The notes beneath the pieces were generated by a model. It was not told the origin of the DNA and did no database searches. It saw nothing but the letters and a program-made list of their open reading frames with translations. A stretch of 64,000 nucleotides of DNA from Dreissena polymorpha (Eukaryota > Mollusca > Bivalvia > Myida > Dreissenidae). Every line of letters begins with the position of its first letter. Position 1 is the stretch's first letter. The stretch spans positions 74,498,106-74,562,105 of the forward strand of contig NC_068355.1 in assembly GCF_020536995.1 (NCBI RefSeq), read 5' to 3'. This document shows positions 23,876 through 35,019 of the stretch, piece after piece. A program made the translations under genes and the position numbers.

Positions 23876-24227
23876 ATAGCACTTAGTCTAAAAGATTGCC
23901 CTCCTTCTTGAAAAATCGTCAACAATTTTCTACATTTTAATTGACTAAATCATGCTGTTTCCACTGAGGCTTATTTGATGTCAATATAAAGTTATTCTGT
24001 ATGTTCATTTTTAAAAATTATCAATAGCCTATGAAACACGTTATTTGTGTCTGTATTAGCTATTTATGCACAATACCATTTAAATACACTGGGACAATTA
24101 CTTTCATAAAAAGAGGACAAGCCAAAGTATATTTAAGAGTTCAAATAAAATGTTCAGAAATTGATCTATTTTGTGAATTAATGCAACACGTTATCTTAAA
24201 GCCACTGCTATCAAACACCGAAGCATC

Positions 24228-24391
24228 ATATGTAGCATTCTGCAATCTTTACTCAGCATCAATGAACCATGAAGAAGAGTTAATATGTAGCATTCTGCAA
24301 TCTTTACTCAGCATCAATGAACCATGAAGAAGAGTTAATATGTAGCATTCTGCAATCTTTACTCAGCATCAATGAACCATGAAGAAGAGTT
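24228..24391. repeat. 55-bp direct tandem repeat, three copies
   Basis: ATATGTAGCATTCTGCAATC / TTTACTCAGCATCAATGAAC / CATGAAGAAGAGTT occurs three times, nearly identical, so the duplication is recent. Confidence 0.95.
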
Positions 24392-24651
24392 CATGTTTTA
24401 CTTAAGACAATTTTTCAAGATATAACTGATAGCTGAATTTGCTTAAACATTAAAGAACAGAAGCTTGATTACACAGTGCTCATGGTGTCAATTATTGGTA
24501 GTTAATGTTATTATTGCATGTACATACAATAATCATTATTTTATGTCAAAGATGATAAGCAGTACACTAGTTCAATCTGTTATGGTATTCCTCAGTTTTA
24601 TTATCAAATTTATTATTAGGTGATGAATCATAAAACTGCATTTACATTTAC

Positions 24652-24830
24652 CTCATGTTGGCATCAATGACAGCCGCTCAGTAATGTTAATAAACCCTTT
24701 CCTGCACACATCAGCTTCTTCAGATTCAGCTGGTTTTATAATTAGAAATACAGTTCCGTCTACTGCTCCAACTACATTTGGCAGCCAACATTTCTGCTTC
24801 AAAAGCATAAAAGCTGGTTCTTGTGGAAAT
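24652..24830 (-). pseudogene. PIF/Harbinger transposase exon with first catalytic aspartate
   Basis: The acceptor ATATTTTCAG precedes 24830 and the donor GTAAATG follows 24652. Translation gives CWLPNVVGAVDGTVFLIIKP, ESEEADVCRKGFINITE, then in a shifted frame AVIDANMR. VVGAVDGT is the first DDE aspartate block of Harbinger transposases, and RKG..IN...AVIDANM its usual continuation. A frameshift lies near 24672. The central block with the second aspartate is not found between here and 23875, so the gene is internally deleted. Confidence 0.82.
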
Positions 24831-24904
24831 CTGAAAATATCAATACAATTTTATTTAACTTAGTATAACAATCGGAAATAAGACAAAGGCTGTTTGTAAA
24901 ACAT

Positions 24905-25318
24905 GCATGCCCCCCATATGGGCTGTCAGTTGTAGTGGCAGCCATTGTGTGAATATATTTTTTGGCCCTGTGACCTTGACCTTTGACCTAGTGACCTGAA
25001 ATCAATAGGGGTCATCTGCGAGTCATGATCAATGTACCTATGAAGTTTCAGGATCCTAGGCGTTAGCTTTCTTGAGTTATCCGGAAACCATTTTTCTATT
25101 TCGGGTCACTGTGACCTTGACATTTGGCCTAGTGACCTGAAAATCAATAGGGGTCATCTGCAAGTCATGATCAATGTACCTATGAAGTTCCATGATCCTA
25201 ACCTAAGCGTTCTTGAGTTATCATCCGGAAACCATCTGGTGGACGGACAAACATACGGACGGACGGACCAACATGTGCAAAACAATAAACCCCCTCTTCT
25301 TCGAAGGGGGGCATAATA
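24905..25318. repeat. Bivalve dispersed repeat with two internal units
   Basis: Ends are TGCCCCCCATATGG and CGAAGGGGGGCATAAT (inverted). Two ~130-bp units each carry GTGACCTTGAC, CTAGTGACCTGAAA, TCAATAGGGGTCATCTGC and TTCTTGAGTTATC, followed by a GGACGGAC-rich tail. TGACCTTTGACCT at 24977-24989 is a perfect DR1-type nuclear-receptor site. Confidence 0.8.
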
Positions 25319-27123
25319 AATATAATGAAATGGACATTTACCCATTTTGTTTATACAACAAAAGATTTTCTAAATATTAAAGCTCTAACATGGAAGTCTA
25401 TTCGAAATCTTTTAGTATTAGCCTAGGTAAAGATCTAAAATCTGGAGGCCTCGGGTTCCCAGACCACCGTTAGTGTCGAGGCCTGAATATCGTAGTTAAG
25501 TATTGTTCAATTAATTTTGTTGAAGGTCACAATATACTAAAAGATTTCCTTAACAAATTCAATGTAAAAGCAATAACTTCAACAAAAAATAAAGTCAAAC
25601 TTTTGCGTGTAGAGACCCCCATAACCATACCTTTTCTTAAAGAGCATTCCAAGACGAATTGATTTAAACAATAAAAAACATAGATCATGTGGTATGTAAA
25701 AAAGAACTCCACGCGAATCAACGGTCACTGTTTTATGGCCATCTTTTTACCGGTTTTATATCTCCAGTTGATGGTTTCCTGCCAACGCCTTTTGGTAAAC
25801 GGCCTTTCTGGTACTATACTGTATCCAACCTAAAGCAAAACAGTGAATTTCTAGTATGCAGCAATGTTTTCCTTACCACATGCACATGGACATGTTCAAT
25901 AATAAAGTCATGGCAAGTGCCCATAAAGAGAACTGATACCTGAAGTATTACACGTTCAACACTACAACAGTCATAAGTAGCAAGAGGCAATGATTTTTTT
26001 TAATGGGAATATTTGAATGATATTTGGCATTGATGTTATACTACTTAAAACAAACATAATGATGTCTTTCTTTTTTTATTTGGATGAAAAATAGATTTTT
26101 TATGATTTTTTTAAAACATGTAAAAAAATAGGTGAATTTCTCTGCTGTTTTTTCTGCCAAAAATCTGGTTCATTGCCAGCAAACAACTGACATTTGCATT
26201 TAACCAGCTATTTTGGCCATTTATAAGTTATTTTTATCTATGTGAATGCCTTTTTAGACATGAAACACATTTAAACATGTTAATAACAAATATTTTTTAT
26301 TGGTTTTGCACTTTTTACTGCACAGTTTATGGCAAAATAAAAGGGGGCATACAAATATATATTTATGTGCGTGAATAGCCTTTGTCTTTACTGCTATCAA
26401 CAACAATTCTGCAGCTTTTTTAAGGTTTTATTTTCAATGATAACTAATGTGGAACTAACACATAATTTGTTGACACAATTTATATTTGTTGTGCATACAC
26501 AATATATAAATACTTGTGAAATGTCCAATTACCCGACATTACATTATGATGAATTAAAATGACACATGCCTCCCAATCACGATGACGAGTTGTTCAAATA
26601 ATAAACAAACATTGTTGCTGTGGATTTTTTTGTCAGTCAAAGGTAGCATATAGGCAAAAACTAATCCCAAAGATTGAAATTTTTCATAAGTAATGATTGA
26701 TGAATAAATTTACTTCAACTGCACTCTCCCATGTCAGACCGACAGTGTCATGAGCAGACATAGTGGTCACTACAAAACGGTGAAATTCTTATGGGGGCTT
26801 TCAATAGTTTTATATATTGTTCACTCAATTAAAATAAATTGTCCATTAGGTAAGATAAGTCCTCAAATTACAAATTCACCACAAGAACAACAGCCAATAC
26901 TTAAATAAGGTTAACATGAAGACAATAGTTCACAGTCACACATGTTTAACAAAAGTAAAATCATTTGCTTCATTAAATAGGTTCAAAAACCAAAATTCTT
27001 CTTATTTAAATAAGACCTAACACTAGTTATTTGAACTTCAATGTATCTGTAAGTATTTTTCCTAAGATAGGTGACTAACAAACCTATCCAATGGTTTAAA
27101 AAATCTTATATTCAGTTATCGCC
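25319..27123. other. Non-coding stretch inside the Harbinger-like element
   Basis: AT-rich with no convincing exon. A minus-strand segment at 25700-25830 has splice-like ends but is not recognisable as transposase. Confidence 0.3.
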
Positions 27124-28149
27124 TATGGCGATTTCTTCCTGATTTCTTCTCTTTTCCTCCCGCTGCCTTCAGCTTCTTTGCCTCAATCTCCTCAATCGGG
27201 GCGCATTCACAAACGGCAGCTTCTTGCGGTACTCTGTAACATGTAAATGAACATTTGAGCCGCACTCTGGGAAAACGGGGCTTAATGCATGAGCCTTAAG
27301 TGTCATCCCAGATTAGCCTGTTTAGTCCACACAGGCTTATCAGGGACAACACTTTCTGCTTCAACTGGATTTTCTTTAAGAAGGGACTTTCTTAAACGGA
27401 AAATAGCTTAAAGGTTAATTGTTTTTACCATTCAAGGCTTTTTTAAGGCTGTTGGGGGAAGGGGCCTTAGCCTTCATATTATATAGGAAAAAGTGTGTGA
27501 AACCCAAAATTTGGGGATACAACTCACGCAATGTTAGTCATAGGGGAATGAAATTTCCAGGTGTAAGTTTCTTTTTTTGGGTTAAGTGCATAAATATAAT
27601 GAAAAATTCTGAGAGGATGTAGCCTTTTTATGAAAATTTCTGAGGGATTGTAGACTAGATTAGGCTACAGCTTTAGAATTAAAAAAAAGACTGCTCTTCC
27701 TTATCTTGTGATATCAGTCTTCTTAAACTCAATTATGTGATATCTGTCTTCTTAAACAACATTTTGTGATATCTGACTTCTTAAAAGTATAACAGTATAT
27801 ATTTCAAATGCATAAACATTAATGAATTACAATAATGATGATTTATTAATGTTGATAATAAATGTATTTCAAAATGACCGATACATTGCCATAAAATAAA
27901 ATTACATGGGGTTTATATTTCAAAATGTCATTCTGCTGAAATGTCATTTATATACTAAAAAAATATTTATTGGTTAAAATTGCAAATTATTTTTTATCTA
28001 GTACCTGATGCGGAAGCTTCAACTTTTCAGCTATTGCAGACCGGTCCTGTGTAAATTGACCTGGCTGCGGTGATACACGCTCACTGTCAGACTCCGAGTC
28101 AAACTCTTCCCAATCCTGAGACTCTGACTTATTAGTATCAGACATATGT
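27124..28149 (-). CDS. Two putative minus-strand exons of an unrecognised acidic/basic protein
   Basis: Exon 28149-28005 follows acceptor CTTTTTGCAG and opens MSDTNKSESQDWEEFDSESD, SERVSPQPGQFTQDRSAIAE, KLKLPHQ before donor GTACTAG (phase 0). A second exon candidate starts near 27233 after ATGTTACAG and ends by about 27120. Its longest coding-like frame (EEIEAKKLKAAGGKEKK) needs phase 2, while phase 0 gives YRKKLPFVNAPRLRRLRQRS and a stop. The phase conflict is unresolved. It may be the N-terminus of the second Harbinger ORF or an unrelated host gene. Confidence 0.35.
27257..27417 (+). repeat. Palindromic MITE, left-arm copy
   Basis: GAGCCGCACTCTGGGAAAAC, GGGGCTTAATGCATGAGC, GTGTCATCCCAGATTAGCCT, GGCTTATCAGGGACAACACT and AAGAAGGGACTTTCTTAAAC are present; the right arm is missing. 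Confidence 0.8.
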
Positions 28150-29812
28150 CTGCAAAAAGAATAATTGAAATCAAAGAAATAATATATCTACATAATATAA
28201 CTAAAATACAGTAACTGTATCAAATTGTTGTTCACATCCGACGTTAAATAAAGATTCTTATTTCTTGTATCATTAATGCTATATCCGAAATACTTGCTGT
28301 CCTAATTGTGCAAGTCTGTATTTTGTATTATCGAAACGTCTATTTACAGATATAGGAATGAAAACTACCATTACGATATGATGTCGGCATAAATATATCC
28401 TTCAATGATGTTAAGCACGTACAACACATTTTTTGGCAACTTTACAGAGGAAAAAAAGAACAATTGATATTTACGTCGTATGAATTTTCAACAACGGCGG
28501 CCATCTTGCCATTCATGAAACGGGTCAATAGTGGGTCCATACATTAGCAACAACCAGCAGAATCACGGCATTTTGCAAAGCAATTAGTGGCATGAATGGA
28601 AAGGAGAATGATTAACCTACAAAATAAAAGCAATTGTTTTACTGGGCAATGTATCTTACCTAGTTTTCTCGATCTCGGAAATTTTCTGAGGCTTTCTTTT
28701 AATCTTCAACGCAACTGTGTGGAAACGAAAGTGCTTTGCCCGCGAACATAAATGTATTAACTTATATGATTAGTGGTTATTTTAACCATATCCAACCGAA
28801 AACCACCTAAAAACGACGTAATTCCGACCCCCTATCGGCACTATTTTTATGAACGAGATTTCGCGCAGGAATTTTTCAGTAGTAAATGAGCCGTACGCAG
28901 TTGCCTCCCTTGTGCCCATCGCTATCATAAGCGGGTGGGGTAAATCAGTCTTCATTTATTTACATCGATTAATACACGCTGGCAATTATCGAATGAGTAA
29001 ACATAAATAATTTATTAAGAAACACCAGAATTAAGAAAAAACTTACTTATTGTCGTAAGATTTCATGTATACAGTATTAAAACATTCATCGTTAAAATGT
29101 TTTGCTAAAGCCAAGGCATGTGTTGTCAAATGCTCTGTCAACAAAGGGGAACTACTCTATACGTTTTTGGGTTAAATTCTACGTATTTGCCATTTAAAAA
29201 TCAATGCAATTTAGCAATGATAAAGGTGTCAAACAAAGGTTTCTTTGCCCTATTTACTATCAAAACTGACAGCACATATTGCATCGGCAATGAACGACGA
29301 GTCGGTGCGTCCAATTCATAAATCAGCAATACAACAATGAAATATATAAATAGTTTCCGGGTGAAATCGATATGTATCGCTTACTTTTTCTTAAGGGTTG
29401 CTGCTTACCTCAAAAACGCGTTAAAACGGCTAATATCCTCGTAAACGTTGAATGCGTTCATCAAAAGCGGCCATGTTTGAGTACTGCTTTACAACTTGAG
29501 ACAGGTTGAACGCTTGCTCAAATAGTTGTGCTCAAACTCAAAGATGAGTTAGACTCAGTACTCAAAAACGTGTTTAAACTCATCTCAACAATTGAGCAAA
29601 ATCTCAAAGTTGAGTCAAAATATCGACTTAAGTATGTTCGTGATACTAGGCCAATGACTGATAACAGGAATTCATGCAATTAATGTAATGCTTAATCGTT
29701 ATGCTCATGGACCAAATGCACGCTTTTTCTGTATTTTGAACGGTTGCTCGAACAGTACTCTATCATAAGCTGCCGTAGACATTGAATATACACACATGTA
29801 TATATTTATATA

Positions 29813-30016
29813 GGATCTGGCACGAGTTGTAATATCATACCACATTTTATTAAACGAATTCAGGAACTTTGTTAGTAAGCGAGCCTTTGGCGAGCTTACT
29901 AACGAATTTTCTGGACGAGTTTAATAAAATATGGTATGATATGACGAGTGTCAGATCTTTTTGATCGCATGCTTTTAAATGAGCAAATTAAATAAATATT
30001 TACGCAAACATATTAT
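29813..30016 (+). repeat. Second palindromic MITE family (GGATCTGGCACG), full hairpin
   Basis: The left arm GGATCTGGCACGAGTTGTAA ... GTTAGTAAGCGAGCCTTTGG is followed immediately by the inverted arm CGAGCTTACTAACGAATTTT ... TATGGTATGATATGACGAGT GTCAGATC. The tail AAATGAGCAAATTAAATAAA is shared with the copy at 23455-23606. Confidence 0.85.
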
Positions 30017-30019
30017 AAA

Positions 30020-30690
30020 GGGGACTGAACAGTACAAATTGCATAACTCTGGTTGTCATTTTGACGGAATTATGGCCCTTTTTTGACTTAGTAACTTTGA
30101 ATATATGGTTGAATTTTGTGTTTACATCCTCTTTACGGCTAAAGTATCAAGGCTATTGCTTTTAAACTTCAAATATTTTTTTACTATCATGAGGGTGCTG
30201 TACTTGGCAAGCTGAATTTTACCTTGACCTTTGAATGACCTTGACTCTCAAGGTAAAATAATTAAATTTTGCTAAAATTGCCATGACTTCGTTATTTATG
30301 ATCAGATTTGATTGATACTTTGACAAAACAACTCTTACCTGACATACTACAACACACTCCACCCAAACCATCCCCCATGTCCCCCACCCCCCCCCCCCCC
30401 CAGAATAAAGTTAATTTTATTATCCCCCCCCCCAAAAAAAAATAAAAATAAAATAAATAATATATATTTTATTTTTGACACATGGTTAAAAATATTTATT
30501 ATTTTATTTTTGAAGGACCGTCCAACTATCCCACCCAAGAATCCCCCCCCCCCAATTTTTTTTTGTATTTTTATTTTGCATTTTTATTTCTTATTTTGTG
30601 GAAGATAATGTAACGAATGACCACACCCTACACTATTCACTCCTCTCCACCCCATCTCTCCATCTTTTTTGCTTTTTTGATTGAAGTATT
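30020..30690. repeat. Dispersed repeat plus C-rich/T-rich low-complexity tracts
   Basis: GGGGACTGAACAGTACAAAT, TGACGGAATTATGGCCC and TTTACCTTGACCTTTGAATG belong to a bivalve dispersed repeat. Poly-C runs follow at about 30388-30402, 30425-30433 and 30544-30553, alternating with A/T-rich sequence. Confidence 0.55.
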
Positions 30691-30697
30691 GAGATAG

Positions 30698-31073
30698 GTC
30701 CTTTCACCTTTAAAAAAGAAAATTAGATGAGCGGTCTGCACCAGCACGGCGGTGCTTTTGTTACAGTTTGTCATTAAATACTGAAGGTAGATAAATGTAA
30801 ACATTGGATCTTAAAAGGTCCATTAAAAACCAAGAATAAAATTAAAGAAACAAAACAAGTTACTCTCAACTGGGCTCGCACCACTGACCCCTGGAATAAA
30901 AGTATATCGTTTAGACCACTCGGCCATCCGTGCTCATACAATGAGAGATGTATTGTATACTTTACATAAGCAATCCTCGTAGTATAAAAAATATGACGAC
31001 ACCAACATAACTCTCCAAATTATTAAATCTTTTAATTTTGTCAATTTACCAAAATGTGAAAATGTCCCTTTAA
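30698..31073 (+). repeat. tRNA-bearing MITE, copy with Leu/Ser-type boxes
   Basis: The ends GTCCTTTCACC and GTGAAAATGTCCCTTTAA are family termini. On the minus strand at about 30865-30940 lies GGATGGCCGAGTGGTCTAA (A-box of class II tRNA type) and GGTCAGTGGTGCGAGCCC (B-box-like). Shared body motifs are TAAATGTAAACATTGGATC, AAGAATAAAATTAAAG and ATAAGCAATCCTCGTAGT. Confidence 0.75.
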
Positions 31074-31590
31074 TATTTTCAGACTTTCAAATTGAATGAG
31101 TTCAATACACTGCCAGATCTTACATCATTAATAACTTACAGGCTTAGTGGTTGTCTGTTAGCCTGGGGCCAGAAGATTTAATCCCAGGAAACTCAATTTC
31201 AAAAGTTGGTTACAGTTGGGCTAAAAAGTAGGGCAATTAGCTTTTTCAAAGCTTGAAACAACTCAATCCAATTAAACATAGAATACAAAGTGGCGACTGC
31301 GGATCAATTAGCCTAGGAAATGATTCAATTCCGGCTCACAACAAGACATGATGCATTACATTTACGGTATGTCATGTCGGCAAAATTGTTGCTCAATAAT
31401 TTAAAGAAAATAAATTAAGTATAAGATACACATAACACATGTACATTATTTTAGGCTTGTTATTCTTTAGCAAGGCAACCAACATTCTTAAGATGGTTGC
31501 CAGTGCAGCAACCAATGGCGAAAAAAGAGACATATTGTTGTTATTTTGTCTAAGTTATCTTTATAACATAAATATGAGGATAAACCGTGC
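31074..31590. other. Non-coding stretch
   Basis: No gene or clear repeat. Confidence 0.3.
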
Positions 31591-31825
31591 ACACACATCT
31601 CGACCTGTGCTTTAAAACACACTCTTTATAAATTTGAATGGGTTGTGTTCATTTGAAACTTGCGATATAAAAAGCTTAAATATAATTTTGAAAACTGAGT
31701 TGCATCTAAGATAATGCATTAGCGAACAATTTCAGTGCCTTCAGCGCTTTGATTAAAAGTGAGTTGCGTCTAAACTTATGCAACAGCGAATACCTATAGT
31801 GCCTTCAGCGCTTTGATTACTTCAT
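31591..31825 (+). repeat. Dispersed repeat, copy 2 (CATCTCGACCTGTG family) with internal duplication
   Basis: It matches 16536-16707 in order. The segment GAGTTGCRTCTAA...TGCAWYAGCGAA...GTGCCTTCAGCGCTTTGATT then occurs twice (about 31700 and 31761). Confidence 0.75.
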
Positions 31826-32808
31826 GTACTTCATACGTATGTTGATAACGCCTAATGCAAAAAAATGAATGTAGAGAGCATCGAAAACAATCTCGATGTA
31901 CTTATTGAGAGCACGGGTATCATTAATACCAATGGCTTGTTAAATGTCATTATGATATCACGCGTCGTAAATGCCACTGCATCGCGAAATGTCATCGTAA
32001 TATCACGCTTTTTTAAGTGCATACAGTATTACAGGCCAAACAAAATTTTGGTCACTTTCCAGACAGCAGCATGCTATAATATGTACAATTCACCCATCTA
32101 CTTTATTATTCATCGAACATACATAATATATAGCCAAAATGATTTTGCTTATACGGGACATTTGGTTGTCTCTGGTATGGCTTACCCTTTGACATCAGCA
32201 TGATAAGTATCCATCGGATGACGTGTACTTTTTATACACGTCTAATTGTTTAGAATCAAATACGATATAACTACATCTAGTTTCTCTTAATATATTTTAT
32301 ATTTATAGCATCTTTGTTTAATATACACAAGATTTTACTGCAGATGCATCTGTATATTTTCTTACATGAATGTTTTGTCATCTACCTTATCATTATGGTA
32401 GTTTATCGACTTTGGTTTGTTAGTGGTGTTTAACTTATTTTCATTACATATATGTTTACGGTGTAAGAGTATTTGTGAAATGCATACCATAACATGGGTA
32501 TATGGCGTTTTTATAAAATTGCGTTCGTTCATAGTCACCCGATCATCCCAATTGTTGTGTGCTAACCCTAATTTTTAGTCAGTACTTCAGGATTGCTTTC
32601 CGATCATTTTTGTTAAATTCGATCATTTTCGTTGAATTTACTTAAAATGGCCATAAATTAACTAAAAACGAAGGTTTAAAATATGGACCATGCTATGTGA
32701 AAAATGTATTTAATATACATGTATATACGTTAAGTGTTGTCGAAAACTAGAGTTTATCCGACTAACCTATCCTTTTGCGAAACAAAATACTTTTCATGTT
32801 TTACCTCA
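31826..32808. other. Non-coding stretch with a 112-codon open frame of no recognisable family
   Basis: The plus-strand frame 31865-32203 contains an internal near-repeat (AAATGTCATTATGATATCAC / AAATGTCATCGTAATATCAC). It shows no domain, signal or splice support and is probably chance. Confidence 0.3.
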
Positions 32809-32809
32809 G

Positions 32810-33121
32810 GTGGTCGTGCAGTAGTCGAGTGGTAACACTCTGGTCTGTCATTCCAGAGTTCCCCGGTTCAATTTCCGGCCGGGGCACTGGAAATTTCAGA
32901 AAAGCTTTTAATGTTTCCCACCCAACTAGATATGTACTGGTATGAAACCCATGTCATTCTCGCGTGTATCGGTGCAATACACTGAGCACGTAAAAGAACC
33001 AAGGGATCTATTCGCAAAGAGCTAGTGTATCGCACCCGGATTCCTTGTATCTCAAAACTCTCTTGCTGTCTCTTCAACAAAAACCAAAGGACCCGATTGG
33101 AAATAAGTGCTTGCACTTTCA
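32810..33121 (+). repeat. tRNA-derived SINE 1 (Asp-like head)
   Basis: The head at about 32817-32889 has an A-box-like GTAGTCGAGTGGTAACA, an anticodon arm CTCTGG TCTGTCATT CCAGAG (GTC in the loop) and a B-box-like CGGTTCAATTTCCGG. The body contains TGCAATACACTGAGCACGTA and AAGAACCAAGGGATCTATTC. The 3' end is TTGCACTTTCATG. Confidence 0.75.
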
Positions 33122-33122
33122 T

Positions 33123-33432
33123 GTAGCGGATCCGTGGTCTAGTGGTAACACACTGGCTTCACAATCCAGAGATCGCTGGTTCGATCCCCCGCTGCACCTA
33201 ACCTACTAACTCGTCTTTCGCACGAGACGTTAAACCGAGGTGCAGTGTACTAGGTGCTATACACCGGGCACTAAAAGACCCAGGGTCACCTCTGGAACGG
33301 GGTGTCTCCTGTATCTTGCACTTTCCCCCGTAACCAACTAACACGTCTTTCTGGGGGCGATGGCCATATGGGAGACAATCCCGGTGCACTCGATAAAAAA
33401 TAAGGAAAAAAAAAATTGCACTTTCATCGTTT
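33123..33432 (+). repeat. tRNA-derived SINE 2 (Val-like head, Meta-SINE-like core)
   Basis: The head at 33124-33196 reads CGTGGTCTAGTGGTAACACA (A-box), CTGG CTTCACAAT CCAG (CAC in the anticodon position) and GCTGGTTCGATCCCCCG (B-box), which points to tRNA-Val(CAC). The core CGAGACGTTAAACCGAGGTG resembles the central domain of the Meta-SINE superfamily (from memory). The 3' end TTGCACTTTCATC matches that of SINE 1 directly upstream. Confidence 0.82.
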
Positions 33433-34221
33433 ATCCTTGACTGCAAGGTCAAAATAAATATTAAAAAGTGGCGCTTGTTAAATTGTAACATATGTAGTAT
33501 GTTTTTTTTAACTATTAATGCAAATGTATATACTGAAAAAAGTATATAATTATTATTCATCAAATGTATGAGCCTATTAAAAAACTGGGAAAAGTTTATA
33601 CACATATTGAGACTTTTAAAGTCACTACCAAAACAATTTGATATTTATGGCTGAATTCTACTGACGTTATGAATTTGTGCTTTGAAAGTCAGCATTTCTT
33701 GAAATGCATGCATGGTGAACGATCATTTACAACACATTTCTAGCTCATCTGGAAAAAGCCAATGTCGATTTTACAGAAATATAGGACAGCATAGTCACCA
33801 TATTTTAAGGCCATACATATTCTATAGTCATTGAATGTAAAGAAATGTAGGACATTGAACTTAACATATCATATATTGGCATTAATTATATGATATTTTC
33901 ATAGAAATACAATATTATGTAAGTTTTTTAGTACTTGAATGTATCCGAAGAGTTGATGAAAGGCTTGCGAGGCGTGGCTTGCCAAGTCATGTTCACCCTT
34001 CGTTTAAGAATCGGATAAAGTCAAGTAAAGTAATACACTAACCTAATCAATACTTCAATAATTGAATGCAATTATTTTGTGTGTGAGAAATATTAGCGTT
34101 TATTTGTTACAACTAATAGCCAGACATATTTCATTAACAGAATTTTATCTTTCGTAGTAATGTCATAATTATTTGAAATCTTTCGCGATTACGCCGATGT
34201 AATAGTCCGTAACAATTTCAC
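33433..34221. other. Non-coding stretch
   Basis: AT-rich with no gene or clear repeat. Confidence 0.3.
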
Positions 34222-34525
34222 GGAATGCACAGTCTTATCTGGGGCGACACTTTACGCACATGCATTAACCCATTTATGCCTAGCGTCTAAAAAAAAGGCC
34301 TTGGCAAACAGCGTAGACCCAGATGAGACGCCGCATGATGCGACGTCTCATCTGGGTCTGCGCTGTTTGCTTAAAGGAATTTATATAAGAAATTCTTAGT
34401 ATTCTAAATATAGAAATAAATATACTTGACATCCCTAATTTTGGAAATAAATTGATCCAATTTCGAAGGATGGGAGAGTCCACTATGCATAAATGGGTTA
34501 AGCACTGATTTTCCAGAATGAGAAT
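34222..34525. repeat. Palindromic MITE right end, split by a TTAA MITE
   Basis: GCACAGTCTTATCTGGGGCG, ACACTTTACGCACATGCATT at 34226-34266 is the usual right end of the palindromic family. It resumes at 34502 with GCACTGATTTTCCAGAATGA, the equivalent of GCCCAGTTTTCTCAGAACG, after the nested element. Confidence 0.7.
34269..34497. repeat. TTAA-flanked MITE (CCCATTTATGCC...), copy 2
   Basis: Bounded by TTAA at 34265-34268 and 34498-34501. Termini are CCCATTTATGCC and GCATAAATGGG. The internal hairpin CAGATGAGACGCCGCATGAT / GCGACGTCTCATCTGGG is shared with copy 1 at 17772-17988. Confidence 0.88.
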
Positions 34526-35019
34526 CGTATATATTTTTTATTTTAATACTTCAGACTTTAAACAGGATAAACATATATCATTGTAAGCTGCAATCATTTA
34601 ATATTTAGTTGAACATTATAAAATTGCTGTTGCGTGAAAACAAGTTATACAGTATACAAAATAGCCAGATTTTAGTCGTAGAAGTCGAAAAAAGAATAAA
34701 ACGTAGGTTATCAATGTGATATAGTTGTACGACTTACCAATCATTCTGACATTACAAGAACCCTGTCTTGAGATGCCTGTTTGTTTGATGCAACAAGATT
34801 AGAAAAAGCTATTGCGGTTGAATAAAAAGTAAAAAGATGCAATCTCCTGGTAATGGTTTTGACATTGTGGGACTTTCTACTTGAAACATTTGCAAGGGAA
34901 TAAACATTCGACAGATACAAAAAGAAGATGAACAATACATTAAAGATTTGCTTTCTTTCATTCCAAAAAAATAATTAGCCACGTATATTTAAAAAGTGTG
35001 CGTTAAGTGTTTCTGCAAG
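34526..35019. other. Non-coding stretch
   Basis: Nothing recognisable. Confidence 0.3.

Larger units (their letters stand above)
19675..29659. mobile_element. Large decayed PIF/Harbinger-like DNA transposon
   Basis: The ends are inverted copies: AGTCATTGGCCTAGTATCAC(GAAC) at 19675-19699 and its complement at 29636-29659. Inside each end is a ~140-bp subterminal zone dense in CTCAACTCA / TGAGTT motifs. Minus-strand transposase fragments sit at 23625-23875 and 24652-24830. Plus-strand accessory exons lie at 20440-20509 and 21481-21616. PIF/Harbinger elements normally carry a DDE transposase plus a second Myb/SANT-type ORF, which fits the layout. I could not find a clean 3-bp target duplication, and at 9,985 bp it is long for the family because later repeats have inserted into it (20570-20880, 21781-22664, 23455-23606, 24905-25318, 27257-27417). 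The alternative is two independent short copies in opposite orientation, but internal transposase makes one element likelier. Confidence 0.65.

Noticed and set aside
19675-29659. A Polinton-type or LTR-type element
   Set aside because: Only Harbinger-type transposase fragments are present. No capsid, integrase, polymerase or LTR was seen here or elsewhere in the window.
31865-32203. A 112-aa protein
   Set aside because: No recognisable domain, no splice or promoter support, and internal near-repeats suggest chance.
33124-33196. A functional tRNA-Val(CAC) gene
   Set aside because: The acceptor stem is poor and the sequence runs straight into a SINE body, so it is a SINE head.
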